Positions 1 through 12,489 of a DNA stretch of 64,000 bases are shown piece after piece. The stretch lies in the NCBI GenBank assembly GCA_029204225.1, contig CM055098.1, forward strand, positions 25,959,473 through 26,023,472, in the 5' to 3' direction. Numbering within the stretch: the first letter of the stretch is position 1; each line of letters begins with the position of its first letter. The position numbers and the translations under genes were made by a program. Source of the stretch: Diphasiastrum complanatum (lineage: Eukaryota > Streptophyta > Lycopodiopsida > Lycopodiales > Lycopodiaceae). The notes below the pieces were generated by a model, which searched no databases, was not told the DNA's origin, and was given only the letters and a program-made list of their open reading frames with translations.

Positions 1-60
1 CGATTCTGAAAGTGGTGTCCACATGCATTTAATATTAAATTGCAATGGCGTGTGAATTAC

Positions 61-633
61 ATGATGCTACTTGACGTAGTAGGCATCGCCTTCGACGAGT
101 GGAAGCGACCTTGGGACAAAGACGACTTTTTCTGGTTATGGGCCCAACTCTCTATCGAGCACAAAGGATGTCTTCGTTGGGGCATAATCCAAGGGAAATT
201 CCAGGTCGTGCCTTTTGGATCAGCAGAGTTATACATAGGCTCTTCGGCTATATATGCTCTTGAATATATTCAAATCAAAGAATTCCAATTTTTGAGGAAC
301 AAAGACAATAAGCGACATTTTTGGAAGCGAAAGTCGCAGTTTCAACTATACAAACCTCGAGTTGTTGTGGATTTAGGCGCATTCGAAGATGCAGGGTTAC
401 TGATTAATGTAAATATGGCCTATCCAGAATTATCCAGTCTTTATGTGGATTGGGAGCAAAACCTTGCAGAATATTTTGTGGAAATTCGACATAATCTACA
501 AGATAGAAGGAAGTCATTCCATTACAAGCAGTTCTGTACATATTCATTTTGGCAGTTTGGTACCTTTGCGACAAAGACATTGTTTTTCGTTCAGAATCTT
601 TATGTTAAAAGCAATTTTATTAGATTTTGTTAG
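61..633 (+). CDS. Unrecognised ORF, possibly a 5'-truncated fragment
   Basis: I do not recognise this protein. The frame is open from before the first ATG at 61, so the true start may lie outside the window. From that ATG it gives about 190 residues, rich in Trp, Phe and Tyr, with no signal peptide, membrane segment or metal-binding cluster that I can see. The middle (around residues 80-150) alternates aromatic and charged residues like a folded globular domain. The last 40 residues turn hydrophobic and aromatic and may be read-through beyond the true coding end. It lies on the same strand as the ORFs at 1,037 and 1,704 and could be another piece of the same mobile element. Host exon and transposon ORF are both possible. 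Confidence 0.3.
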   Translation: MMLLDVVGIAFDEWKRPWDKDDFFWLWAQLSIEHKGCLRWGIIQGKFQVVPFGSAELYIGSSAIYALEYIQIKEFQFLRNKDNKRHFWKRKSQFQLYKPRVVVDLGAFEDAGLLINVNMAYPELSSLYVDWEQNLAEYFVEIRHNLQDRRKSFHYKQFCTYSFWQFGTFATKTLFFVQNLYVKSNFIRFC

Positions 634-1036
634 AGAAAATATGGGCCCAAAGAGGACCCTATAATAAATGCCATGTAGGAGAGAGAAAAATAACTATAAA
701 GTAATTATAATATCATTTTCTAACTTCTTTATGCATCTGCCCGCACTACTTTCCATGTAAATGAATGCACCTTAGTTTAGTCACATCAAACTTCACTGTT
801 GTTTAACCATAATTAAAATAAAATTTTTCAAAATGTTGAAATATTCCCTTCCAATAGTTGGGAATACTCAAAAATTTGAATTAGGAGTGACATTTCTGAA
901 AAAAAAACCTACGCCATCCCTATCTCCAAGGTCAAAAACAAGTGTTTAGCGCCATCTCAATCTCCAGTAGAGTCGTTAGCGCCATCTCCAGTTTAGTTAT
1001 TGTCATAGTGTTATTTGTTACTATAGTATTTTACTG
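634..1036. other. AT-rich non-coding gap
   Basis: I see no gene. An imperfect direct repeat of about 30 bases reading 'gcgccatctc..tctccagt' occurs near 950-995. The rest is AT-rich. Confidence 0.4.
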
Positions 1037-1561
1037 ATGACAAAGCTTTATAATCTTCATGTGGATCTGTCACCAGAATATGTTCCACTCAGGACAAGAA
1101 ATTCAAAGCAACCCAAATCGTCAACCTCTGATATGGTCCGATACATGGAGGAAAAGCTAAAACATGTAGATTTATGGTCATCAGGAACATTGTATCCTAT
1201 TGATCCATGTTCATTGCAACATCCAGAGTTTCATTTTGTGAGTCAGTTGATAATCTATATGTGTCATGGTAAAAATGGCCTTTTGGGTTACTGTGAGAAT
1301 TTGATGTTCTGTGGGAATGCACATTCAATGCAAAGAATACATTATTTGGAAGAGGAATCAAGGAATATATCAAAGGAGTGCGAAGAAAAATTTACAAAGA
1401 TGAAAACTTGTCTGGATGAAAATGAGATGCTCAAGGAGGAGATCCAAAGGTTGAAATCTTCTTTGCATCATTATACAACTAGTAATAATGAGATAAAAAT
1501 TGCATTTCAATCCATGCGTATCTCATATTTGTCTCTTGTCAAAGATGATATCAAAAAATGA
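1037..1561 (+). CDS. Unrecognised coiled-coil ORF next to a transposase-like gene
   Basis: This ORF of 174 codons begins with an ATG. I recognise no family. Residues about 20-85 look globular and contain an SxQLIIYMCHG-like hydrophobic strand. Residues about 105-145 are charged, with heptad-like Leu/Ile/Met spacing (EENEMLKEEIQRLKSS-type), which predicts a coiled coil. The ORF ends 143 bases before the next same-strand frame at 1,704. That gap ends in an intron-like stretch with a candidate 3' splice site (ttatag at about 1,699-1,704), so the two frames may be exons of one gene. I infer that it belongs to the transposase-like unit that follows, as a DNA-binding or dimerisation part. Confidence in that role is low. 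Confidence 0.35.
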   Translation: MTKLYNLHVDLSPEYVPLRTRNSKQPKSSTSDMVRYMEEKLKHVDLWSSGTLYPIDPCSLQHPEFHFVSQLIIYMCHGKNGLLGYCENLMFCGNAHSMQRIHYLEEESRNISKECEEKFTKMKTCLDENEMLKEEIQRLKSSLHHYTTSNNEIKIAFQSMRISYLSLVKDDIKK

Positions 1562-1703
1562 TATCTGGTGGTTGGCAACATTTCAGGTATAGCAATTCCT
1601 TCGCATAATAAATAGGGATAATCATTTGAATATGGATTTCATGTCTAAAATATTCTCTGTGTTAATATTATGAGACTAATCACGTTTTTGTATTCTCTTA
1701 TAG

Positions 1704-2870
1704 GTGCTGAAAGAAGATCATGACGTTCTCTCATGGATATTTAATAGAGCATCATATCCTGCCACCATAAAAATTCACATGGAGGGAGTTCCACTCAATA
1801 TTCCTGGAATTGGCACTCTCAACATTGAATGGCATTTAGCAGGAGATCTGAAGACATTAAAATGTATGTTCAATGTATCTCATGGTGCTAACTCTGAACA
1901 CCCTTGTTTGTACTGCATGAAAACAACAAAAGTCATGACAAGGAGTACAGGAATATCAAGAGATCGAGAAGATCCTAATTGGAAACCTGTACTACTGATT
2001 CCTCTACGAAATGTTCATATCTGTACATTGCATGCAGAGGTGCGTATTATAGAAAAAATAATATATCTTCACATCTTGTTTGCATGGAATTCCGAGCCAG
2101 AGGCCTCTGCGAAGGAAGCTATTTCCACATTAGAGGATGTATTGTCCAAAGCAGGCTTGCATAAAAGCCACATTAAAATAAAAAAAGATGACAAGCTATA
2201 AGGTAAAACAGGAAATATTCCATGCAAGCCGAGCATTGGAGGATCTAAAGCTCGAAGATTTTTATCAAATTATTCTGGCAAACAATCTAAGGTTCAATAT
2301 ATGGTTTGGAAAGAAATTATTGCAGCAACTCAAGATTTCAAAGAAGAAGGTTCTACTCGTATACACAAAGTAGAAGTTTGGAAAAAGTTAGACAACACGG
2401 TGAAATACTTGAGAAAAGATAAATTTTCAAATACTGATGTACAAATGATACAGAAAACAACCAATGAATTTGTGGATGCAGTTCAAATGGCATGGGGTGT
2501 TGATCATATAACACATTATAATGCAAGACTTTGATTTTACACTACAATAGACAAATATGTGCAATTAAATTAGATACTTTTAGTACTGATTTAGATTATG
2601 TTTTTATGACATGCAGCACATATTACGACATCATTCGATAATCTTTGCAAGAAATAGTGGAAGTCTTAGCATATGGTCATCGCAAGGAATGGAAAAATCT
2701 CACTGGCAAGCAAGAGCGGCATTTCATAAAAGTACACAACATGGTGGGACTAGCACAAAAAATAGCTATATACTGCAACTTTTTCAATGGTTTTACAGAA
2801 GAATCCAAATTCGTCATAATACAAAATTGACGGATTATAAAAAATTTCAAAAAGCATGCAAATTTATATA
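1704..2870 (+). pseudogene. Transposase-like protein with a CxxC insert, frameshifted
   Basis: At least three frames read on in turn: 1,704-2,201, about 2,290-2,534 and about 2,600-2,830. Part one contains LNIEWHLAGDLKTLKCM, then a CLYC zinc-like pair, then VHICTLHAEVRIIEKI. From memory, this arrangement resembles transposon-associated proteins annotated in many cnidarian and other invertebrate genomes, where an Asp strand, a CxxC insert and a His-rich helix suggest an RNase-H-like fold. Parts two and three give alpha-helical sequence ending in GLAQKIAIYCNFFNGF. The frames are separated by shifts around 2,200-2,300 and 2,534-2,610; short introns are an alternative explanation. The minus-strand ORF pair at 2,947-3,639 converges on it 76 bases away, as in some two-gene DNA transposons. 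The superfamily is not assigned. Confidence 0.45.
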
Positions 2871-2946
2871 AGCCAGTAGGCTATAGACACACAATAAGAT
2901 TTTGTATATTAAAGTAAAATTTTTACAAAGTACAATTCAGCAGTAT

Positions 2947-3639
2947 CTAATCTGCTTCCGATATTTTTTCCAATGAAAGTTGCAACTTAGAATCATGCAA
3001 CAATTTTCTTCTTTCATATGGATCCAATAGCTCATATTTTTCATGCTTACTCAGATCAACGTAAGCAACATAAACTGCAAAATGAGATGATTTGAACATG
3101 GAATTCATTGGTCCATATCCTAAAATTTTAACCGCAATAGTTTTTTTTACAAAAATTATTTTATGCACCTTATTGAAATTATGTCCTCCAAGAAAATGAG
3201 ACAATGCCTTGATTGTCATAATCATAGTTTCACCATGTTGATGAAACTTATCTCATTATTCTTAAAGGACTTCAGATAGTGCCCCAGTGCATGATCTCTT
3301 GAAAATTCTCCAGCTAAACATCTCTGCCCTCCTCGACGAATTGCAAAATCATCAAGAAAAATTGTTTTCTGAAATGATAAAAAACAAAGTAAGCTCCAGT
3401 ATATAAACTGACATAACCAATCTACTAGTACTTGATAAGATACAAAAACTTACGCATTCGGCTTTGTCTTCACTGATTACTGTCTCTCCATCAATATTAT
3501 ATCCACTTTTTGATGTCAATATTGTTGGTGAATAGATAGTTGGCTGTGGAAAACCAAGTTGACTTTGGATTCTAAAAAACTCCTCCTCAGAAGGTAGATC
3601 ATCTTCTTTGTTGCGCATTTCCTCCACAACCATTTTCAA
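2947..3639 (-). pseudogene. Unrecognised ORF convergent to the transposase-like gene
   Basis: Read on the minus strand, the frame runs from 3,639 to about 3,360. Coding-like sequence continues (TIFLDDFAIRRGGQRCLAG at about 3,350-3,290) into the frame that ends at 2,947, with one shift near 3,230. An intron may lie near 3,450-3,360. The total is about 220 residues. I see no metal-binding or nucleotide-binding signature. The C-terminus is Lys/Glu/Leu-rich. The ORF ends 76 bases from the end of the plus-strand transposase-like region, so both could share one terminator region and belong to one element. No family is recognised. Confidence 0.3.
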
Positions 3640-5619
<1,980 letters not shown>

Positions 5620-5742
5620 TGTCTTCTACTGAGGAAATGTCTCGAAACAGGTATATTTATTAAATGTATAGTAGATATTATGTACTTAACATTTGGATTG
5701 CAGCATTGTGTGCTAAATATAACTTTTTTGTTTTTTTTCTAC

Positions 5743-6160
5743 GATTGTTTAAAGCACGACGCCTCCACAAGATAGCAAAAAGTTAAAGAAGATGCAATCT
5801 TATTACAAAATGAAATCATGAAAAAGAACACAAATTCTTGAGCGAAGACTTAGTGGAACATCATCGTCATCTAGTTCTGGTGCCCAGCCTCGACCTAAAT
5901 CGTAAGTGCTATATAATTATTTGTTTAAAACTTAGGACTGTATTTATACACATATAAATTAGCTTGTAAAATTAAGCTAATCATTTTTGTAATTGTAAAA
6001 TGAAATTAGTATCAACAGAGGTACAATGAGAAGATATATTGCGAGTGCAAACAATGCAAAGGATTGAAAATTCGAGGAAGATGAATAGTGGCACAACATT
6101 TGTGGAAGTTTGGAAAGCACATTGGGAGCCCAATGTAGATTTGGAGGTACATTTTGACAA
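5743..6160 (+). pseudogene. N-terminal transposase-associated cysteine region of the CACTA element
   Basis: Short frames give a Ser-rich stretch (GTSSSSSSGAQPRP, about 5,850-5,895), then, after an intron-like gap, YNEKIYCECKQCKGLKIRGR followed by a HLWKFGKH histidine helix (about 6,020-6,120). Plant CACTA transposases begin with a comparable small Cys/His region (CxCxxC ... HL). One in-frame stop interrupts it. A homologous copy on the minus strand at 12.5-13.2 kb keeps the same order (Ser run, CTCTQCKGLRIRTRK, histidine). That supports a real conserved coding unit and not a chance match. Confidence 0.55.
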
Positions 6161-6246
6161 TTTAGTACTGTTCTTATCATACACATATTTATAATTTTTT
6201 TGAGAAAAATAAAACTAATGCTTGTGTAATGTTTCACTCTTGCAGA

Positions 6247-6785
6247 ATAATACATTGATGTCAATGTCTTATAACACATCGATTGACAATCTCATCAACA
6301 AGATAAGAAATATCGATTTTGGATCATCTCTGGCATTGGACGAAGATCTTGTTGATGATCATAATGATGTCACTAGTCACTACAAACCTCATGACATGGA
6401 AGTTATGCATCTTTCCATTTTGTACGTCACTCACTCCACCACACCTCACATAGATCTTTCCATGGAATCTATTCATCCCACGATATCACCACACATAGAT
6501 TCTATTCATTCCACGACACCTCACATGGATTCTATCCATCCCAAAACACCTCACACAAATTCTACTATGGATTCTATTCATTCCACGATGTCACCACACA
6601 TCGATTCTATCTATCTCATGACACCTCACATCGATTCTATCCATCCCACGACACCTCACATTGATTCTATCCATCCCACATCACCTCACATACCTTGTGT
6701 AGAATCTCCTCTTCTTCCTATTCCATCTAGATTTACTCCATTAAAAAAAAAGAACATGACTTGGACGTATTTTGACAAGATTTGA
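6247..6785 (+). pseudogene. Repeat-rich N-terminal frame of the transposon SET-like protein
   Basis: The frame opens after a 3' splice-like site (ctcttgcag at 6,238-6,246) and runs to 6,785. Its first ATG is at 6,258. Residues about 65-160 are built from degenerate copies of a ten-residue unit of the type PHIDSIHPTT, rich in His, Pro, Ser and Thr and probably disordered. Coding continues after a frameshift near 6,780 into the SET-like frame, so this is probably the N-terminal tail of that protein. I do not recognise the non-repeat part (MSYNTSIDNLINKIRNIDF). Confidence 0.4.
6437..6695 (+). repeat. Coding minisatellite, about 30-bp unit
   Basis: Eight or so imperfect units around 'cctcacatcgattctatccatcc' run in frame and encode the PHIDSIHPTT-like peptide repeat. 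Most length changes keep the frame, so expansion happened while the ORF was still being read, or units of multiple-of-three length were duplicated by chance. Confidence 0.8.
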
Positions 6786-6799
6786 AAATGAACAACCAA

Positions 6800-7480
6800 A
6801 TTTACGTACTGTTGACTTATCCAAGAATGTTTTAAATTCATTGATTGAGTCTCCCCTTCCTCCCTACCTAGAAGCATTGGTTAAGCCCTTTGATAGAAAT
6901 AAATATTCATGTTGGCCTGATAGAGTACCACTACTATTATGTGGAACATCATTTTCATATTGGGGTCATATGTACATGATCAAGCCAAGTGAGCACTTTC
7001 CTAATGCGGGACTGGGTTTATTCTCTTTGACTAGCATTGATGTCCCCTTGAATAGTGTTGTCACATTAATGCCTTATACATGACCTCAATACAATTGGGG
7101 TGATTGGAATGCTCTATGTCGTCACCAATGGAGAATATAGGTTTATGGCTTGAATGCCAATGCTTGTTCTTTAGAAGAGCGACATGTGCAAGGAGAGAAT
7201 GTTTTGAAATCACATCGTATGTACATTGATGGGCATCCAGAAAAATATGGCAATATTGCTGCATATATAAATAGTTCCATTGGGCACCCTTCATTAACTA
7301 ATTGTGATTTCGAGGAACGTACCAATGGAAAGGAAGAATACTTCTCTACGAACTCAAAAAGTACATACGTAATGGTATGTGCGATAAGGCCCATTAAATG
7401 TGGTGAAGAGCTATTCATCAAATATAGCCTCAATCGCCCTCTTCCAAGATGTGTACAAAAGGCTTTGAGCCAAACTCAAG
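6800..7480 (+). pseudogene. SET-domain-like protein inside a CACTA element
   Basis: SET domains are lysine methyltransferases. Here one frame gives, in order, a start-of-SET motif (PNAGLGLFSLTSI at about 6,997-7,035), a central YIDGHPEKYGNIAAYINSS segment (about 7,219-7,275) equivalent to the YID..GNI.RFINHS strand, and a closing AIRPIKCGEELFIKYS segment (about 7,384-7,431) equivalent to A.R.I..GEEL..DY. The NHS catalytic motif is changed to NSS and the usual PN after it is HPS. No post-SET cysteine cluster is visible. In-frame stops at 7,081-7,083 and 7,138-7,140 break it. It lies upstream of and in line with the TNP2 core, so it was probably captured by the transposon. A host pseudogene into which the element inserted is less likely, because transposase-type sequence flanks it on both sides. 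Confidence 0.6.
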
Positions 7481-7689
7481 TGTACCTTGTGAATATCAAA
7501 ATACATTTTATCTATTTAGTGAGAGCAAGTTATATTCAATGTGAATTAATTGTTTTTTTTTATATTTCATATTGCATGCCTTAATTTAAGATGTGGTGTT
7601 TGATTCGCATGTCTTGATTTTAGTTTTAATTTTCATGAATGACAATTTTATATGTTAATTGATAAATATGTTAATTTGTTTCCCATGTT

Positions 7690-8130
7690 TGAAGGACTAT
7701 GAATTGTCATCTAGCTCTAGTGATGATGACAACAGTCACTCCATATCCAAAACAAGATTGGCATACGATGGGCCGCACATAAGTCACCTATCATGTCGTG
7801 AGTGTATGGGATTGAGAGCCATGATGAAAATAGATGAACAACAACTTGCCAAAGCAATCAGCCTCAATCTTTTTCTTCTTCTTCTTCATAATCAAGATCA
7901 AGTGTTGAAGATGATTTTTGCATTCAAGATGAAGTTGAAATCATGAACAACTTGATAAATAACATCTATGAGCATCATGATATGGAAGAACGCACTGAAC
8001 ATGATAGCGAATCATTTATTAGTGCTGAGGAAAAAAAATTGAGAGAAGAATCAAACACACCATTATATCTTGGAGCAAAGACATCTCGTTTGGCCGTTTC
8101 ATTGCTTATATTGAACCTCAAAATGTTTTA
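7690..8130 (+). pseudogene. Acidic linker and start of the TNP2 core
   Basis: Two overlapping frames give a Ser/Asp-rich segment (ELSSSSSDDDNSHS), a SCRECMG cysteine pair, then an acidic stretch ending TPLYLGAKTSRLAVSLLIL. The last part matches the PLYEG..S.L..LLLILNLK block just before the catalytic core in plant TNP2 proteins; the CACTA copy at 57.06-57.17 kb has the same block. An intron-like gap then leads to the next block at 8,183. Confidence 0.5.
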
Positions 8131-8182
8131 GTTGGCTTAATGATCTTTTATTTTATATTATGAAATTTCATTTCATTATGTA

Positions 8183-10656
8183 GAGGTTATTGCACAAACT
8201 ACTCCCAGAAGGAAACACTATGTTAGAGACAAGAGGTGAGACACAAAAAATGTTGAGTGCAATGGGAATGGACTATACATTGCATCATGCTTGTCCAAAA
8301 GATTGCATCTTATATCGTGGTGAGTATCGAGGGTTAAAAGCTTGTCATGTATGCGATACTCCTGGATATCAAGATGACTTACAAGGGACCACTATCCCAT
8401 GCAAGGTGTTACGACACTTTCCAATAATCCCACGATTGCAACGATTGTTTCGTTGCAAGTCTCTTGCAGAACTTGTGAATTGGCATGCTAGTTATCGTTC
8501 TTCGGATGAGATCATGAGAGTACCCTGAGACTCTCTTGCATGGAAACACATTGACAAAGAATATCCATGTTTCTCAAGTGAAACAAGAAATATAAGATTT
8601 GGACTTGCAACAGACGGGGCTAACCCCTTTGGAAAAATGTCAAGCACGTGGTCTACTTGGCTAGTGGTGTTGGTCAACTATAACATTCCACCTTGGCTAA
8701 GCATAAAAAAAGGACATCTCATGCTAGCACTTCTAATTCTTGGAAAACATAAAGTAAAAAAATATGGATATCTACTTTGCACCATTGATTGAGAAACTAG
8801 AACTACTATGGAAGGGAGTCCAAACATATGACATCTCACGTCCACTTCAAGACAAAACATTTTTGTTGCGTGCGATGTTAATCTGGACTATGCATGACTA
8901 TCCAGGATTGGGTGATTGTTTAGGTGACTATCAAATGAAATCATTTGTAATGTTTGTATATTTATTTTTTATGCATGCAATATTTATGCTTTAAAAGAAT
9001 TCTATTTATAACACGCATTGGATTTGATTCTTTTAGGTTTTACAACTTTTGGATATCACGCGTGTCTCATTTGTGGACCAAATATTGATGCTCGCCACTC
9101 ACATCATTTAAACAAAGCTGTGTATGAAAATCATCGCAAGTACTTGCATGATGAAAATCATCCATTTAGAAATGCTCATAGAAGAGGCTTTGGAGGAAGA
9201 TCAGAAACAAGAATGCCTCCAAAGAGAATGTCCGTGGCAGATTGGCACAAACTTTGGATTGAATCCGAGACTAAGGCAATCAATGGTATGAAAAGACTAT
9301 CCATCTTTCATTGTTTACCATATTGGAATAACCTTTTGATCAATCACTTGCTTGATCCTAAGCACATATTCAAAAATGCGGGTGAATCAATATGGAAACA
9401 CTTGGTGGGCAACAAAGATAGTATTTCTGCCAGGCATGATCTACAAGAATCAAAAACAAAAAAAGAGTATTGGCCAAAATTATGTACTGATGAAAATACC
9501 TATAATATTCCAAGTGCCCTTGGATTCTTACGAAAGAAGAGTATAAGTACGTACGGTCAGTCATTTGCGAGATGAGAACACCAACGGGTTTTGCTCATTC
9601 ACTACAAACATCATTCACAGCTGAAGGAAACCTCCATGGTCTCACGATTGGTTGAAGATGGTCGAGTACATATTTCCAATGTGCATTCGTGGCTGTCTAA
9701 CTGATCAACTTTGTGATGCCATTTACAAATTAGCATCTGTTGTCAGGTGCTTAATTTTTTTTGTTTACATCGATATCTTATGAAATTTCGTGTTTTTTTT
9801 CTAATACGAGTTTGAAAAAATAATATGAGCGTACTAAAATCTAGTTATACTACAAACATGATGTAGATGGATGTGTGGTAAGGAGATTCGTGAGATAGAC
9901 ATGCAAACAAAGCAAGAAGATATGGTGGAGGTTGTATGTATGCTTGAGAGGGATTTTCCAACTTCTATCCTAGACATACATGTGCATCTGCTTGTGCACT
10001 TGGTCCAAGAAGTTGGTATTGCCGGTCCTGTGCACTCAAGGTATAATACACTTGAATTTGATTCTAGTAGTTTCAATAAATGTAGTGTGATTCTTTCAAA
10101 TTATAAATAACAGAATGTTCTCATTGATGTGTTAAAATTTTCTGTAGGTGGATGTTTTTCTTGGAGAGATTCATGAAAGTGTTGACAGATTTTGTGCATC
10201 AGAAGGCAAGGCCATAGGGAAGCATGTCAAAGGGATGGTTAGTGCAAGAATCTCTATTTTATGTTACCAAAATTTCAAATAGATCCAACTGCTCCACGAC
10301 TATGGCATGATGAGAAAAGCAATGATGTAAAAGGTGAAAAACCTCAAGGTATGGGTAGTCTTAAAAAAATGACACTTATTTTGAGAGAAAAAATTTCAAC
10401 CTTCATGCTATATAATTCAGGAGTATTGGATAAATGGTTGGAATTACATGAAGAAGAAAAAAAAAGGGTATTGACTAGAAATCGACACCGACACAATAGG
10501 CGTAGAGGTCAAGCTACACATTCACATGATCTTGAGCCATTGCCCAACCAATGCACTATAGACTAGATGGTTGATACACTCCAACAAGCAAGATCAAAGG
10601 AACAATTCATATCTGACACAGAATGGGAATTTGCAAGAGGATGTGATTGGAAGGTT
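8183..10656 (+). pseudogene. TNP2-type CACTA transposase core (Transposase_21), broken
   Basis: The TNP2 core cuts and moves CACTA elements. Conserved blocks occur in order: LLPEGNTMLETRGETQKML, HHACPKDCILY with a CHVC pair, KVLRHFPIIPRLQRLF, FGLATDGANPFGKMS, PLIEKLELLWKGVQTYD, LPYWNNLLINHLLDPKHIFKN, ARHDLQE, then (after a gap at about 9,750-9,860) SILDIHVHLLVHLVQEVG, WMFFLERF and a C-terminal helical segment. The metal-binding Asp positions in ATDG and in the LDPKH block appear kept. At least one frameshift near 8,755, another near 9,570 and several intron-like gaps (for example 9,748-9,860 and 10,040-10,148) break it. It is on the same strand as the SET-like frame. Confidence 0.85.
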
Positions 10657-10740
10657 TGTCTATAGTTCTATTTTTTGCAGTGAACAATTTTAATTTGTAC
10701 GATGATTGATTATTGTTTTAATTATAACCAACATATGACA

Positions 10741-11610
10741 GTATCTAAAGTATAGTGCAATGTGGGCATATGGTCGTCATCATCGCATTGAATCAATTGA
10801 TATGAAACGACGAACTTATGATTGTGGTGTGATGGCATCCTTCCATCAAGAAAGTCGGAGTAGTGCTCGAGATCAAAGTCCAATTTCTGGAGAGCTTGAG
10901 TATGTAGGAACCATACAAGCCATATATGAGGTGTGTTTTGGTGAAATGGGCAAATATTTGTTGTTTGATATGAAATGGTTCAAAATCAACTACAGAGGAT
11001 CAAATGCAACTGTAAAAAAAGATCGTAGTGGCTTTTTTGCTATCGATTCAACCAAGATATTAAGCATGGACTTTTCAGACACATTGGTGTTGCCTTGTCA
11101 TTGTGAACAGGTGCGCATTTTTTTTCTTTTTGTCAATTGTGATCAATGTTATATTAATCATCTACACTACTTTTTCATTACATCTATTTATTGTGAATTA
11201 AAATGTGAACATAACAAATATCTAATCCTAACATTGCTAAATGTGTAGGTATTTTTCAACCAAATCGACTAAACAAAGATTGGTGGTATGTTGTTAAAAT
11301 TAAGTCACGCTCAAGACATGTATTTGAAAATGCATATGTTGAGAATGAAATGGAAGATCTAAATTTGGACAACACAAGTATATCTGATGAAGATGTACAT
11401 ATACCTTTGAGTTCTATAAATATTGAAAACTCGAGAATTGATTATCATGATTTCGACAACTCAGATGATGAAGAGGACAACAATGATTCTTTGCATGAGG
11501 ACAATATTGAGAGAGATTTTGATTTCGATAGTGATGATGAAATTCATCTTAGCGGAGATGAGTTGCAAGATGTATTGGCTGATAAATTTAAATCTTGCAT
11601 GTTAAAATTT
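10741..11610 (+). pseudogene. DUF4216-like C-terminal part of the CACTA transposase
   Basis: The first segment (10,741-11,110) includes YVGTIQAIYEVCFGEMGKYLLFDMKWF. This resembles the Y.G.I..I.E..Y.....V.LF...W pattern of the DUF4216 domain that follows TNP2 in plant CACTA proteins. After an intron-like gap (11,110-11,247) comes a NKDWWYVVKIKSR block, equivalent to WHVV.K..PR, then a strongly acidic tail of about 80 residues (DNSDDEEDNNDSLHEDN) ending near 11,610. The acidic tail is also usual in this family. Confidence 0.7.
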
Positions 11611-11640
11611 CGGCTAAGTATCGGGTTCGCGTGGCAGCGT

Positions 11641-12056
11641 CGCGTGGCAAAACACACATATATGTAGTTGTGATGTTAGATGTATCAGTTTTTTTTTTTT
11701 CTCTCTCTCTCTCTCAAGCATGAAACATAAATTAATATATAACATAAATCGTAAACCAGTAGCATGAAACACACACACAAACACACGCACGCACACACAC
11801 ACCCACCCACACCGACCCTAAACACACATGAAGAGAAAAACAGAAAGAACATTATAGAATGCTAATTAAAACTCCCGAACCACACGATTATATCCTACTC
11901 TAGAATGTCACCACATGCTCCCTCCCTGCGGCGTTTGGATTTTTTTGTGGAACTCATCTTCCAACAAAAAACATTTGAACCACGTCTTTAACGGAAGAAA
12001 ACAAGGGCTACACACCTTCCTAGAATTGGGAGTGTTGGTTACCTTTAACTCTTTCA

Positions 12057-12060
<4 letters not shown>
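11641..12060. other. Non-coding, simple CA/CT sequence
   Basis: This contains a short CT run (11,699-11,716) and an impure CA tract (about 11,768-11,814). I see no gene. Confidence 0.5.
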
Positions 12061-12134
<74 letters not shown>

Positions 12135-12156
12135 CTCTCTCTCTCTCTCTCTCTCT
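12061..12156. repeat. (CT)n microsatellite with one interruption
   Basis: CT dinucleotides run for about 96 bases, broken once by 'ccg' near 12,131. The Ser-Leu and Arg-Glu frames across it are artefacts. Confidence 0.95.
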
Positions 12157-12215
12157 TTCGGACATGAATGAGAGGCTATTATGGGTGATTGAATATGGAA
12201 ATCAAGATTAAATAC

Positions 12216-12380
12216 ATCTAATTATTCTATTTGGATTTTTTCTTTTAGAAGCAAGTGAGAGATTAACTTCATCTAATCATTCTATTTGGATTTTTTCTTT
12301 TAGAAGCAAGTGAGAGATTAACTTCATCTAAATATTCTATTTGGATTTTTCATTTTAGAAGCAAGTGAGAGATTAACTTC
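12216..12380. repeat. Tandem repeat, three units of 55 bp
   Basis: Units start at 12,216, 12,271 and 12,326 with 'atctaa..attctatttggat' and end in 'gagagattaacttc'. Similarity is above 90% by eye. They lie next to the minus-strand CACTA relic and might be its subterminal repeats. Confidence 0.85.
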
Positions 12381-12489
12381 AAAGTATCGTGGCACTCATC
12401 CTATCGCTCAATATTTATTGGCCAAACTTTACTTGAAGTGTCATAAGGGTCAAAGATTAAAGCATTTTCAAAAAACACTTTTAAGAGTT

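Larger units (their letters stand above)
5620..11640 (+). mobile_element. Decayed CACTA (En/Spm) DNA transposon carrying a SET-like ORF
   Basis: Coding relics in one direction give, in order: an N-terminal transposase-associated cysteine region (about 5.74-6.15 kb), a repeat-rich frame (6.25-6.78 kb), a SET-domain-like frame (6.77-7.48 kb), an acidic linker (7.69-8.13 kb), the TNP2 transposase core (8.18-10.66 kb) and a DUF4216-like C-terminal region (10.74-11.61 kb). This order, apart from the repeats and SET part, is that of plant CACTA TNP2 proteins. I could not identify the terminal CACTA inverted repeats, so the limits are those of the coding relics only. Many stops and frameshifts show that it is dead. 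Confidence 0.75.

Noticed and set aside
5620-11640. The SET-like frame as an ordinary host methyltransferase gene
   Set aside because: Same-strand CACTA-type sequence lies on both sides and there is no separate promoter or post-SET region visible; still possible, but the weaker reading.
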